From Halichoerus grypus (taxonomy: Eukaryota > Chordata > Mammalia > Carnivora > Phocidae), in assembly GCF_964656455.1 (NCBI RefSeq), contig NC_135726.1, forward strand, positions 878,001 through 942,000: a stretch of DNA of 64,000 nucleotides. The letters are read 5' to 3'. Below are positions 37,401 through 49,400 of this stretch, in pieces. Made by a program: the position numbers and the translations under genes. Position 1 is the first letter of the stretch, and every line of letters begins with the position of its first letter. A model generated the notes under the pieces. It was not told the origin of the DNA. It ran no database searches and saw only the letters and a program-made list of their open reading frames with translations.

Positions 37401-40400
37401 ATATGCACATGTGTGCGTGTGAGTGTACATGGCTGCGTGTGCATGTGTTCATATGTGTTCATGTGTGCATGCATGTCCGCGTGTGCATGTGTGTGTGAGT
37501 GTACATGGCTGTGTGTATGCATGTGTGTTCATATGTGTTCGTGTGTGCATGCATGTCCGTGTGTGCATGTGTGTCCTTGTGTGCATATGTGCGTGAGTGT
37601 ACATGGCTGTGTGTATGCATGTGTGTTCATGTGTGCATGCGTGTCCGTGTGTGCATGTGTGTCCTTGTGTGCATGTATGTGTGTGAGTGTACATGGCTGT
37701 GTGTGCATGTGTGTAGGCATGTGTGTTCATGTGTGCATGCGTGTCCGCGTGTGCATGTGTGTCCTCGTGTGCATGTATGTGTGTGAGTGTACATGGCTGT
37801 GTATGCATGTGTGTAGGCATGTGTGTTCATGTGTGCATGCGTGTCCACGTGTGCATGTGTCCTTGTGTGCATGTGTGTGTGTACATGGCTGTGTGTGCAT
37901 GTGTGTAGGCATGTGTGTTCATGTGTGCATGTGTGTCCGTGTGTGCATGCATGTCCTTGTGTGTATGTGTGTCCGTGTGTGCATGCATGTCCTTGTGTGT
38001 ATGTGTGTTCGTGTGTGCCTGCATGTCCTTGTGTGTATGTGTGTTCGTGTGTGCCTGCATGTCCTTGTGTGCATGCATGTCCTTGTGTGTATGTGTGTTC
38101 ATGTGTGCATGCGTGTCCGTGTGTGCATGTGTGTCCTTGTGGGCATGTGTGTCCTTGTGTGCATGTATGTGTGTGAGTGTACATGGCTGTGTATGCATGT
38201 GTGTATGCATGTGTGTTCATGTGTGCATGCGTGTCCACGTGTGCATGTGTGTGTGCTTGTGTGCATGTGTGTGTACATGGCTGTGTGTAGGCATGTGTGT
38301 TCATGTGTGCATGTGTGTCCGTGTGTGCATGCATGTCCTTGTGTGTATGTGTGTCCGTGTGTGCATGCATGTCCTTGTGTGTATGTGTGTTCATGTGTGC
38401 ATGCGTGTCCGTGTGTGCATGTGTGTCCTTGTGTGCATGTATGTGTGTGAGTGTACATGGCTGTGTATGCATGTGTGTATGCATGTGTGTTCATGTGTGC
38501 ATGCGTGTCCACGTGTGCATGTGTGTGTACTTGTGTGCATGTGTGTGTACATGGCTGTGTGTAGGCATGTGTGTTCATGTGTGCATGTGTGTCCGTGTGT
38601 GCATGCATGTCCTTGTGTGTATGTGTGTCCGTGTGTGCATGCATGTCCTTGTGTGTATGTGTGTTCGTGTGTGCCTGCATGTCCTTGTGTGTATGTGTGT
38701 CCGTGTGTGCATGCATGTCTTTGTGTGTATGTGTGTCCGTGTGTGCATGCATGTCCTTGTGTGTATGTGTGTCCGTGTGTGCATGCATGTCCTTGTGTGT
38801 ATGTGTGTCCGTGTGTGCATGCATGTCCTTGTGTGTATGTGTTCGTGTGTGCATGCATGTCCTTGTGTGTGTGCATGTATGTGTGTGAGTGTACACGTGT
38901 GTGCATGTGTGTATGCATGTATTTCTTTTGTGCATGTGTGTGTATGTGTGTATGTGGGGCTGAGAGTACATGGGTATGTCTGCAGGTGGGTGCATGTCCA
39001 CACGTGTGTGTGCAGGTGCATGTGTGTACATGTGTATAGGCATGAGTGTGTGTTGTGTGTGTGTGCATAGGAGTATGTGTAAGGATGCTGAGGCAGGGAG
39101 TAGAGGTGGGGAACGGAAGGCATGTGTTAGGGGTTCAGACCATGCAGGGAGCACGTTCAGGGGCAGGCCAGTGAGTGTGCAAGGGGCTCAGTGTGTGAAC
39201 ACAGGGAGCTGCCCGGAGCAGGTGCCCAGGCAGCTGGTTTAGGGGGCAAGGTGTGAGTGGCTGCTGGGTGTATCAGACAAGCCTCAGGACTCCCATGTGT
39301 GCCAACTTCCCTTCCCACATCTGGAGCCCTGTCCACTGTCACCAAGGGCCCTGGCAGCCCACGATCTCTGACATCTCAGGATCTGCAGACCCTGGTCATT
39401 GAGGCTCAGGCTCCTGAGGCCAGGGGACTGGGGTGCAGGCCAGGCGCAGGCTCAGCGAGGAGTAAGGTCTTGTCCCAGGGCATGGCATGGGACCCCAGGT
39501 CTCCACCAGTCCTGGGACACTGACTCCGGTGTTGGGGCCCTGGTGACCACTGGTGCTGCTCTTCTGACCCCTGCAGTGTGCTCATCACAGGGGCCTCCAG
39601 TCCCCTGCCTGTCCTCCCCACACAGCCCAGGGCTCCTGTGCATTCACACCCGGGTGTGGCAGCCCCAGACAGCAGCCCTCCAGGAGCCTCCTGGCCAGGA
39701 TCCAATGCCACTCGTCCAGGGTGTCCAGGGCCCTCTGCCCCACCCCAAGCCCTCTCAGCCCAGGCAACGGGGCCTGTGTAGGCCATGGGGCAACACTTGG
39801 GGCCGTCGTGGCAGAGGTGAAGGTCATGGCCTTTCAGAAAGGGTGAGCCACCGATCCCCGGAAAGGGGGACATAGGCCTGCAGGTCCCTCCTGGAGGAGA
39901 AGCCTCTCTGCCTGATCCCAGCAGACACCTGAGCAGACTGGCGGTGTCCTGGTGTGGTGTCCCCCCCCCTCGCTGTGAGGGGCCTGACCATGCAGCCCAG
40001 AGCAAGGCCAAGGGGTGGTGCTGAGCCGGGCCACGCCGATCGTGGCCGCACGCTGGCCCAGCCCCACCCGCTGCTGCCCTGGGCCCCAGTCTGGACATCC
40101 ATGCAGGGCGTCCGGTGCCCCCGCCACACCGCTGCTGGCTCCAGCCCGCGGCCTCTGTCAGCTGTCGTCCTCAACGCCCCCCTCCTTCCCGCAGTGATGA
40201 ACGGCAGTCACTCGCCAACGGCCGTCAACGGGGCCCCGTCCACACCCAGCGGCTTCAGCAATGGCCCGGCCACCTCGTCCACAGCCTCACTGTCCACTCA
40301 GCACCTGCCCCCGGCCTGTGGGGCGCGGCAGCTCAGCAAGCTCAAGCGCTTCCTCACCACCCTGCAGCAGTTCGGCAGCGACATCTCCCCGGAGATCGGG

Positions 40401-43400
40401 GAGCGCGTCCGCACGCTGGTGCTGGGGCTCGTGGTGAGTGTGGCGGGCGGCAGAGGCCTGGTGGTCTGCGGAGCTGGGCCGTGGGGCTCGGCTGACTGCA
40501 GCTGTGTTTCCTTGCACAGAACTCCACGCTGACCATCGAGGAGTTCCATTCCAAGCTCCAAGAGGCCACCAACTTCCCTCTGCGTCCGTTTGTCATCCCC
40601 TTTCTGAAGGTAAGCACGCGTCCATCTCCCCCCGTCGCTGGGCCCTCCGCGGAGTCCCAGATCTGCTCCCCGCCCGCTGTGATCAGGCACCACTCTCGGC
40701 CCACGCTGGAAGGTCCCGCGTGGGAACAGCGCTGACCTCCGGACCCAGTGGTCTAACACAGAGCTCCCCGTCTCAGTCCTGCAGTACTGGTCAAATACAC
40801 TCATCCTCTAGACAGCTATGCTTTGAGCACCCACTGTGTGCCTGGTCATGCATGAGGCCTGGGGACACGGTGGGAGGGAGCTCAGCCAACCAACAATGGC
40901 CACAGACCGGTGCAGATGGGGGGGCATTTGGTGCAGGCTGAGGAGGATGAGGGAGGGAAGCAGGTGGATAGCGGGGGACAGAGCCTCAGGGACAACAGGC
41001 ACAGAGGCCCGAGGCAGGAGTGTGCCTGTTGTGTTTGGCGTGAGGCTGGATCAGAGGGAGGAGAGGGACAGACGGAGGGATGGGCGGCCGGATGGATGAG
41101 TGGGCGTCAGAGGGAACGAGGGCCGTGCGGCCCAACGCGGAAGGCCAGCAGTGGACCAGGGCCTCTGCAGGGGGAGGGCGGTGCCGGGCCCACAGCAGCA
41201 TCAGCACGAGGGCTCGTGAGCCACGCAGGTTCCTGGGCCCCAGCCCAGAGCCCCTGAGTCGGAACCTGCGGCAAGGTACTGGGGGATTGGTGTGTGTACA
41301 CAACAGGACAAGCGTAGCTCTAGACCCCGCTGGACCGCTTCTCAGGGCCTTCCCTCCACCAGGAGGATCTTGTGTCTCCCAGAGAGGGCAAAGGTGAAAC
41401 GCTTCCCAAAGGGATGTGACCCTGTGACCCTTACTTCTGGGCCCCTCCGGGGATCAGGGTTCCACAGAGCTCACTTAGCAGATGCCGTCTGCCTGGGCCC
41501 TGCTCACCGGCGCGGCGGGCCCTGGGGGCTGCCTTCCGGAGGGGCTTGAGGACAGACTAGGCCAGATGCTCCCGGCTCCCAGCCCTGCCACTGGGCCGCT
41601 GCTGTCGGCCTGGCCGAGCTAGCTCACCCCTCTCTGACTCGGTTTCTGCAAACCTGCCATGGGCGCCATCCTCAGCCCACTGGGTGGGGGGCGGATGCTC
41701 GCTTCATGTCGGGGCATCCTCGTCGGGGCATTTAAACGCTCTGCGGACCAGGCATGCTTTGCAAAGCTCTTTGCAGCGCCCCTGCTGACCCCCCCGCCCC
41801 GCCGCAACCCTGTGAAGGGGGCGGTGCAGGAACGCCTACCGGTCCTGGCTCCCAGGTCCCCCTGGTAGAGAGGTGGAGTCCGGCTGGACCCAGGCCTTTG
41901 CAGGCAGGCCCTGGGCTGGCACCACGGTCCCGACAGTCCCTGTCAAGGGGACCCTAGGTCCCGCCCCACACCCGTCCTCTCCTCCCTCCTTCCCACCCTC
42001 CCTCCCACACCCTGCTGCGCTCACACCCCGAGCCAGGGCGCCAGGGTTTGGGCCCATCTGGCTGTCACTTGTAATTCACGGGAGCGTGGCCCTGCGCTCC
42101 CCTCCTTCCACTTACTGCTGACTCCACGCTCCCCATCTTTGGGGACACAGCGCCTGCTTACTCGGTCAGACCAAATACTTACGGCAGATGTCCCCGCCCA
42201 CTCAGCTGCCCTTGTTTATCGGAGGAGCGGGGAGCGTCCGGTGTCCCTGCTCTGGCCCCAGCCAGGCCTGCAGCCCCCGGCCCACGGCGCCGCCACCCCC
42301 CCAGTGTCCTCCCAGACACACCCCAGCGCGCTGCCAGGTAGACCACGCCAGGCCCAGCACTGCCTGTGACGGAGCTCTCTGGCTCTGTGTCCCCTCTGCC
42401 CACGGTGGTCTCGAAGGGCTCCCGGGGCTCTCACGCCAAGACCGCTCCGTGCCTGTGACCCCACCCGGGGCTCGGGGCCAGCACACTGTCAAGGACATGG
42501 AGTCCGTCTCCCTGACATGGAGCTCCTGGGGTGCAGCCAGTTCCATCTGCAGGCCCTGGTGACGAGGTGCCAGCCAGAGCCCTGGGAGGGGCATCACCTT
42601 CCAGAGGATTCACCGTGGGGTGTGCCCTTGCGGGTGCCCGATGCCCTGCAGAAGAGGCAGGAACTGTGGCCCGCCTGGCTCAGACCCCAGCCCTGGGCTC
42701 TCGGACCTCTCCCACGGTGATCCCGTCACGGGGGCAGGAATGCGTGAGGTAACTCACACCCAGGGCGGGAGGACAGCCCCACTCGCAGATGAGACACAAG
42801 TCAAGTGTCTGGCGCAGGGTCCCAGGGCAGAGCCAGGGTGGGCTGACCGCCGGGCCCGCAGCACCCAGGCTGTGTGGGCATCTGAGGAGGCCCTGGACAG
42901 AGCCGCAGAAACACCACAAGCCCTCGCAAACGGGGGTCACGGCTCAGCCAACCCCATGTCGCACTTGTTTGCGCAAACACTGATTTCCCTTTGGCCTGAG
43001 TCCCTGCCTGTGAAGAAGGTAGTTCTGGGCCCTCCTGCCATGTCGGTGTTCACGGGGCTCTGGTGACCAGCGCAGCCTGTCTGCATCTGGGTGGCCGGGC
43101 CTCCCCTCCCACAGTGGGGACTGCTGCCCCAAAGGCAGCAGCCGCCCCACAGCCCCCGCCCAGTCTTCTGCCCTGGGGCTCCCCCTTCCCCTCGCCCCCA
43201 CCAAGGGCCCCGAGACCCCCGAACCCACTGCTCAGCCTGACACCATGCGTGGCTACGTGGTGGGGCTTTCCGGAAGCTGGGAGACGCTGCCCCACCCGGC
43301 CGGCCCTCCGCCCGCAGCCCCGGCTCCCAGCTGGCCCCAGCCGGCCGGGAATCCAGATGTTTCCACAGCCCTAACAGCGACCAGCCGGCCAGCCGGTGCC

Positions 43401-46400
43401 CCTGCGGTCCCCGCCCTGCTGAGCCAGCCAAGGGAGGCCATTCGGGAGGGGGGGCCGGCAGGGGAGAGGGAGGATGTTTGGCGTCTTCAGACCTCCCGGG
43501 ACCTCCTTTCCCAGCTCATGCTCCTAACGTGTTCGACAGATGGCGGGCTGGCCCCCGTTCAGCTATCCAAATAGAAAAACAGGCCTTGCAGCCGGCTCTG
43601 CTTGACAAAAACGCATCGGCTGCTTGATCAGGTCCGGGTGGACGCGCTCAGGGGGGCTGCAGAGGCAGAGGCGGCCACTCTGAAATGCCATGAGAAAGTT
43701 GGGGGACTGTATTTATTTACAAATACTTGGAGCTGCCCGCTCTCCCAAGCAGCCTGCCGCTGAGCCCCCACCCCGCCTGTGCCCTGCCGCGCCACGAGGC
43801 TCTGGGAAGACGGTGGGTGGCTGCAGGAGCCCGCCTGCCCCCCAGCGGCACACGCAGGAGGTGGGGCTGGAGCAGACGTGGGGCGCAGTGGTTGCACGCG
43901 GCGTGGCGGGTGGGGACTACACCTGGATCCCGTGCCCTGTCCTGGATGTGTCCTCCTCCCCGCTGTGCTCTGTTCTCCTTCCCATGAACGGGGAACCAAG
44001 CTGTCACGTGTGTCCACGGAGGGTTGTAAGGACCGCAGGAGGTGACAGCTCCAAGTGGGGTGGGCACGCGTCCAGCGTGGTGTGGGCTCCAGGCTGCTCA
44101 GGGCTGGGCTGGGCACCCCCGGGAGGTGGGAGAGCTGGGGATGCACACTGGGGTCTGGGGCACACACGCGGGGTGCTGCTCCAGCCCCCCCTTTTACAGT
44201 CAGCTGTAATGGAGAGCTGGGCCTCAGCTCTCTGCTCTGCACGGGGGTGATCTGGAGCTCCCACAGGTGAAGGCAAGGAGTCCTGGTTATGGTCCCCTCC
44301 TTGCCCTTCCCCAGGTGCCCCCAGGGCAGGAAGCTTGGTGAAGTGGGAAAACCCCAGCTGGGGGGCCAGGATCTGGGCTCGGGGTCCCACTGCACCTCAA
44401 ATCCGTGTGCCCACCCCCCTTCCCAGATCGCAGTGGAGAGGCACAGGCCCAGAGAGGGGTGCCGCGTGCCCGAGGTCACAAAGCAGGGCCGGCCGCCAGC
44501 CGTCGCGCACGCCGAGCCCTGGCCCCCGTCGGCCACGACCGCAGTGCCCTCTCCCCCGATGCAGGCAAACCTGCCCTTGCTGCAGAGGGAGCTCATGCAC
44601 TGCGCCCGCCTGGCCAAGCAGACCCCCGCCCAGTACCTGGCCCAGCATGAGCAGCTCCTGCTGGACGCCAACGCCTCCTCGCCCATCGACTCCTCCGAGC
44701 TCCTGCTGGACGTCAATGACAACGGCAAGAGAAGGACACCTGACAGGTGAGGGGGGCGGGCTGGGGGGCGGGACAGCGGGCGCCTGGTGCCAGGGCTGGC
44801 AGCACGTGGGCCGACCTCCTGCTGCGTTCCGTGGCCTGCAGCTCGTGGCCGAGGCCATCAAGCCTTGCCTGCAAGGCCGCCGCACGGGGCTGGGCACGGC
44901 ATCCTGACCACTCAGATGGCCCCTGGGAGGACAGGAGGGGTCAGGAGGGAGTCTCTGTGGCAGACACTGCCTGGCTCTTCGCTTTGGGCTGGATGAGGAC
45001 CTGAGCGTCCAGGCACCTGAGGTCCCCAGGCGCTGGGCTGGCCCTCAGTGTTGGCCACAGAGCTGGGCGCTTGTCTGGCCACTGGAGAATGCGTGTCCGT
45101 CTCCTCACTCCCTCAATGGAGGCTCCGGCTCCCTGGCCCCTGGCCGCGGAGCCCAGAACCAGTGGGCGCTGGAGGCTGGCACGAGCCCCAGGGGAGGAGG
45201 GAGAGTGGGGGCCCGGCCTCGTCCCTCCCCCTGCGTACCTGTCTGTCCTGCCCGTGCCTGTCTCCCTCTCACCCCTCCTGCCTGGGCTTCTGTCCACGGT
45301 TCGTGGTCTGTGACCTTGCCTGCTCTTTGGGTCAGGACCAAAGAGAATGGGTCAGACCGTGACCCACTGCACCCCGACCACCTCAGCAAACGGCCGTGCA
45401 CCCTGAGCCCCGCCCAGCACTACAGCCCCAGCAATGGGCGGCCCCACCCCACGCCGCCGCACTACCGCCTCGAGGACATGGCCGTGGCCCACCACTTCCG
45501 TGACTCCTACCGCCACCCTGACCCCCGGGAGCTGCGGGAGCGCCATCGGCAACTCGGTGAGCAGTGCGCCGGGGAGCAGGGGCACGCGCGGGCCTGCACG
45601 GCTGGGGGAGAAGCACAGAGCTGCGGCGAGCACGTCAGCATGGGCGAGATACGCTGACCCTCCTGGCCTTGTCTGTGCAGGAAGGATGCTGAGGAAATGG
45701 GTATGGGGAGAGGATTTGAGTGGGGTGGGCCCTGCGGCCCAGAGGGAAACCGCACCCTGCTGGGCTGTGCCCCTGAGCCTTAGGGAGGGCCATCTTTCCC
45801 AGACCTCTGTCTTGGGTCGCGGTGGGGGGCCTCCCTCCCCCAGGGGAAGGGCTGTGATCGCAGAGGTGACTGTCCCTGGGGGCTGGGCAGGGGCAGATAC
45901 AGGACCTGAGGGAACCTAGAGAACCTAGGGGGGCACTGGCCACTGGCCAAGTACACACACGGGGTGTTCAGCCTGGATGCTGCGGGGCCCTGTGTCCAGG
46001 GCAGCGGGAGGCTGGGGTCACGGCCAGCCAGGAAGAGACCCCCTGTTAGGGTGGGCATGTGAGCCACAGTGCTGCAGCTCATGCCTCCAGGGCACTCCCA
46101 CGCTCTGGGCCCAGGCACCCCGAGGGAAAGCACATGCCCCCCTAAGACTCACGAGCCCTCATCGAGCACCATTTAGTACACACACCCCGTCCTGCTCTCT
46201 GAGCGGGATGAGAGCGAGCCCCACAGCACCAAACCACAGTGAGTGAGCTGTGCACGGGGGCGGGAGATGCAGGGGCCCGGACCCTCTGCGCAGCACCAGA
46301 TCCCCACCCTGCCGCCTCCGGCTCTTCCTCTGTCAGCTGATCTGACGGGAGTCCCACCTCTCGGGTGGTATGAGGAGCATTCACACGGGGCCGGGCAGAC

Positions 46401-49400
46401 GAAGGGCTGGTAAGGAGGGCAGCGTCCTATCCTTTCCCCCGTTACAGGGGCAGCAGGCCCCGATGTTGATAGTATGGGTGTGTGGTGCATCGGCAGGCCC
46501 ATGTCACAGATGAGGAGGCCCAGAAACCCCATGCATGTGCCCAAAGCCTCCTGGCCACGTCTGCCCGACCTTCTGACCCACTCTGTGTTGGGGACTAAGA
46601 GAGGAAGAGGACCAGCCCACACCCTGGGGGCCCCCCAGCATGTTGGGGGGACAGCCTGGAAACAGCTGAGGGTCCCAGGGCACCAGTGGGGGGCCCAGAG
46701 GCAGGGTCAGCAGAGGCCTCACCCCGTACAAGGCCATCTCCCCGCCCCCACCCTGCGGAAGCTTCCAGGGCCTGGGCCCAGGCAGCAGGTGACAGCGTCT
46801 GGCTCCCTGCAGCCGGGTCGGGCAGGTGCTAATTCCCACCCACTCCTGCTAATGCAAAAATAAACACCAGCTGTCGGGCAGATCTCAGCCACTATTTTGG
46901 TTGGGGTATTGGCGTGGCCCGGGTTCCGAGGGCGGCGGCGGGGGCGGGGGCGCTGCGGCCTCTCACTCCTGCTGCACTTCGGGGAGGCTAGGAGACCCTT
47001 TGGGGCTGGAAAAGGCCTACACAGAGAGACCCCAGCCTGGGCAGCACTGGGCAGCTCGGGGTCACCTGGCGTAGGCTCGGGGCGCCACGGCAGGGGCACC
47101 CAAACCAGCGTGCGGCCAAGAGCATTTGATATGTCAGAAACCACATGAGGACAGGCACACACTGTTGCACTGGTATGAATTCCTCAGCTCAGAGTGGTTT
47201 TGTTTCTCATCACCAGCTGGGGGGACACCCCATTGTTTCAGCCTCTGGAGCTGTGGCAGCCAGCAGCTGAGGGCACCGTTGAGGCTTGGGCTGACCTTGG
47301 GTGACCTTGGGCAATCGCATGCCCTGAGCCAGCCTCGGTGTTCTCATCTGTCGGATGGGAGTGACAGTGGAACCTCCCTTGGAGGGCCCTCCCCTCCTGT
47401 GCACCCCCAGAAGGTCGGAGGGTAGGGAAACGGACACGGCGTGCTGAGGGCGGGACCTGGGGATCAAGTGCTGGGGTGTCAGGGTTCGCAGACCCCACTC
47501 TCTCCCAGGGTGCCCCACTTGGACCCAGCAGATGAGCCAGAGCACAGCCTCCTGCCCAGCTGGGCTTTGGCCCAGGAGACGTAGCCAGTTTCGGGGACAG
47601 AGTAAACAAGGAAGCGGCCAGGACGGTCTAGCACGTGGATCTGTGTGGGGCTGAATGGATTCTGAAGGGCTCGGGGCTGCTGAGGATGGGGCCTGGGACC
47701 TGGGCTCTGAGGGGTGTGTAGGAGTCCAGCGGGCTGAGAGGAGGTAGGACAGCACGGGCTGGAGCCAGGCAGCTGCCAGTGAGCCCCTGAGGGCTTTGGA
47801 GGAGTGGCGAGGCCGTCAAAGTGGGGCCTGAGGCAGCCTCCACGGGCAGCAGGGCAGGAAAACTGAGCTATGCTGGATTTGCAGACAGGGAGGTAGGGGA
47901 GGGATGGCCAAGCCTAGACTGAGGGATGGGGACCCATCTCTTCCTCCCAAACATTGAGTAGAGGCCAGGCCTGTTCTTGACCTCCCCACAAAGGCAGTGG
48001 ACAGAGGGTCAGTGCCCAGGGTCCCCCTCCTCACCCTGTCCACTTCCCTCACACAGGCAAAGCCAAGCCCCAGGACTGAGACTGGGGTGAGGGGCGGGGC
48101 CTGGGGAGCACAGGGCGGGACCTGGGGTGAGGGGCGTGGCCTGGGGAGTACAGGGTGGGGACTGGGGTGAGGGGCGGGGCCTGGGAAGCACAGGGTGGGG
48201 CCGGGGACCCTGAGGGGGGGGCAGGCTAGGTGAGGGGCGGGGCCTGGAGGGCACGGGGCTGGGGCTGGGGACACAGGAAAGGATATTGCCTGGGGTGAGG
48301 GGCGGGTCTGGGGGACAGGGGGGCCTGGGACACGGGGCGGCCACTGAGCATCCACACCCCTTGCAGCAGTGCACGGGTCCCGGCAGGAGGAAGTGATCGA
48401 CCACAGGCTCACGGAGCGGGAGTGGGCAGAGGAGTGGAAGCATCTCAACAACGTGAGTGTCCAGGCCCAGGGCCGCACGACTCCTGGGGTTCCGCCCAGC
48501 CTGTGGGGCCCTGGAGCTGGGGGGGGTGGGGAGGTGGTGGGGGGGACAGGGTCACTGTGGGCTCCGCTTTGCTAGGCGCCTACCTGCCTCAGCTGGAACT
48601 CTGCTCCTGGTCAGCCCCTCAGAACCTTCCCATCTCTGCCCTACAGAGCCTGCCCTGTCTCCGGAGCAAGGTGGTTTGGTGGGGGTTGGGACACCTTCCA
48701 CACTCTTTTTGGGGTTATCCCTCCCCCGCTTCCTTTGTGGAAAGGGAGCCCTGGCAGGTGTGGTCCCCAGAGGAGTTTAGGCCCATCTGCTGTCCCCAGG
48801 GCAGAACACAACCAGGAGAGTTGAAAGGAGAGCCCCAGACTAAAAGCCTGGTCTTCACCCCCCCACCCCCATGCTTGGTGCCCTTCCAGGCAGTGGGAGG
48901 CGATTTTCACACTGTGGCTCTGAGCTCACTGTGGCCAGCCCTCGTGGACAGCGGGCTGGCCCAGGCCCAGGGTGTAGGAGAAGCTCCCTGGACGTCCCCC
49001 ACACTGAGCAGCCACACCCAGCCCCGCATGCTCACCACCGCCGCCCGCCCGCCCACAGCTTCTGAACTGCATCATGGACATGGCCGAGAAGACGCGGCGG
49101 TCGCTCACGGTCCTGCGGCAGTGCCAGGAAGCTGACCGCGAGGAGCTCAACCACTGGATCCGGCGCTACAACAACACTGAGGACGCCAAGAAGGGCCCCG
49201 TGGTTGCCACCGCCCGGCCCCTCGACAGCTCCGTGGGCGCAGAGGGGTCTCAGCTAGGTGTGTGCCCAGGGGGCAACACGGGGGCGGGGGGTGCACTGCA
49301 GGGGCGCCAAGGACCGAGACTAGCACCCCCATTGTGGCACTACAGTAAAATACAACCCAAGAGTTTCCCTGGAAAAGGAGGTGCCTTTTCTGCTCTGCGT

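Larger units (their letters stand above)
31414..40194 (+). other. CBFA2T3: CBFA2T3 intron with MIR copies and TG-rich minisatellite
   Basis: An 8.8-kb intron between the N-terminal exon and the first NHR1 exon. It contains MIR remnants near 31.6 and 34.6 kb, unique GC-rich sequence, a patch at 36.1-36.35 kb of likely repeat origin that I cannot assign, and the 1.77-kb TG-rich array at 37.3-39.1 kb. From about 39,954 the frame is open into the following exon with several ATGs, noted as a weak alternative-start possibility. Confidence 0.85.
40610..44564 (+). other. CBFA2T3: CBFA2T3 intron (3.95 kb)
   Basis: Holds an old L2-age remnant at about 40.81-41.05 kb, GC-rich sequence, and an AT-richer island at 43.54-43.74 kb that looks like a candidate conserved element. 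No coding signal beyond the flanking exons. Confidence 0.85.
44747..48366 (+). other. CBFA2T3: Two CBFA2T3 introns flanking exon 45336-45556
   Basis: The 44,747-45,335 intron is GC-rich with nothing specific. The 45,557-48,366 intron holds a candidate conserved AT-rich patch at about 46.83-46.91 kb, a MIR fragment near 47.28-47.37 kb, and the 40-bp G-rich tandem repeat at 48.07-48.35 kb. Confidence 0.8.

Noticed and set aside
37320..39154. Open frames of 351-376 codons with Cys/Val-rich or His/Thr-rich repeats on both strands
   Set aside because: They are a by-product of the TG/CA minisatellite; both strands and several frames are open at once, which coding sequence would not show.
43628..44728. 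A 366-codon minus-strand frame overlapping the NHR1 exon
   Set aside because: Antisense of the real exon and GC-rich intron; no recognisable domain.
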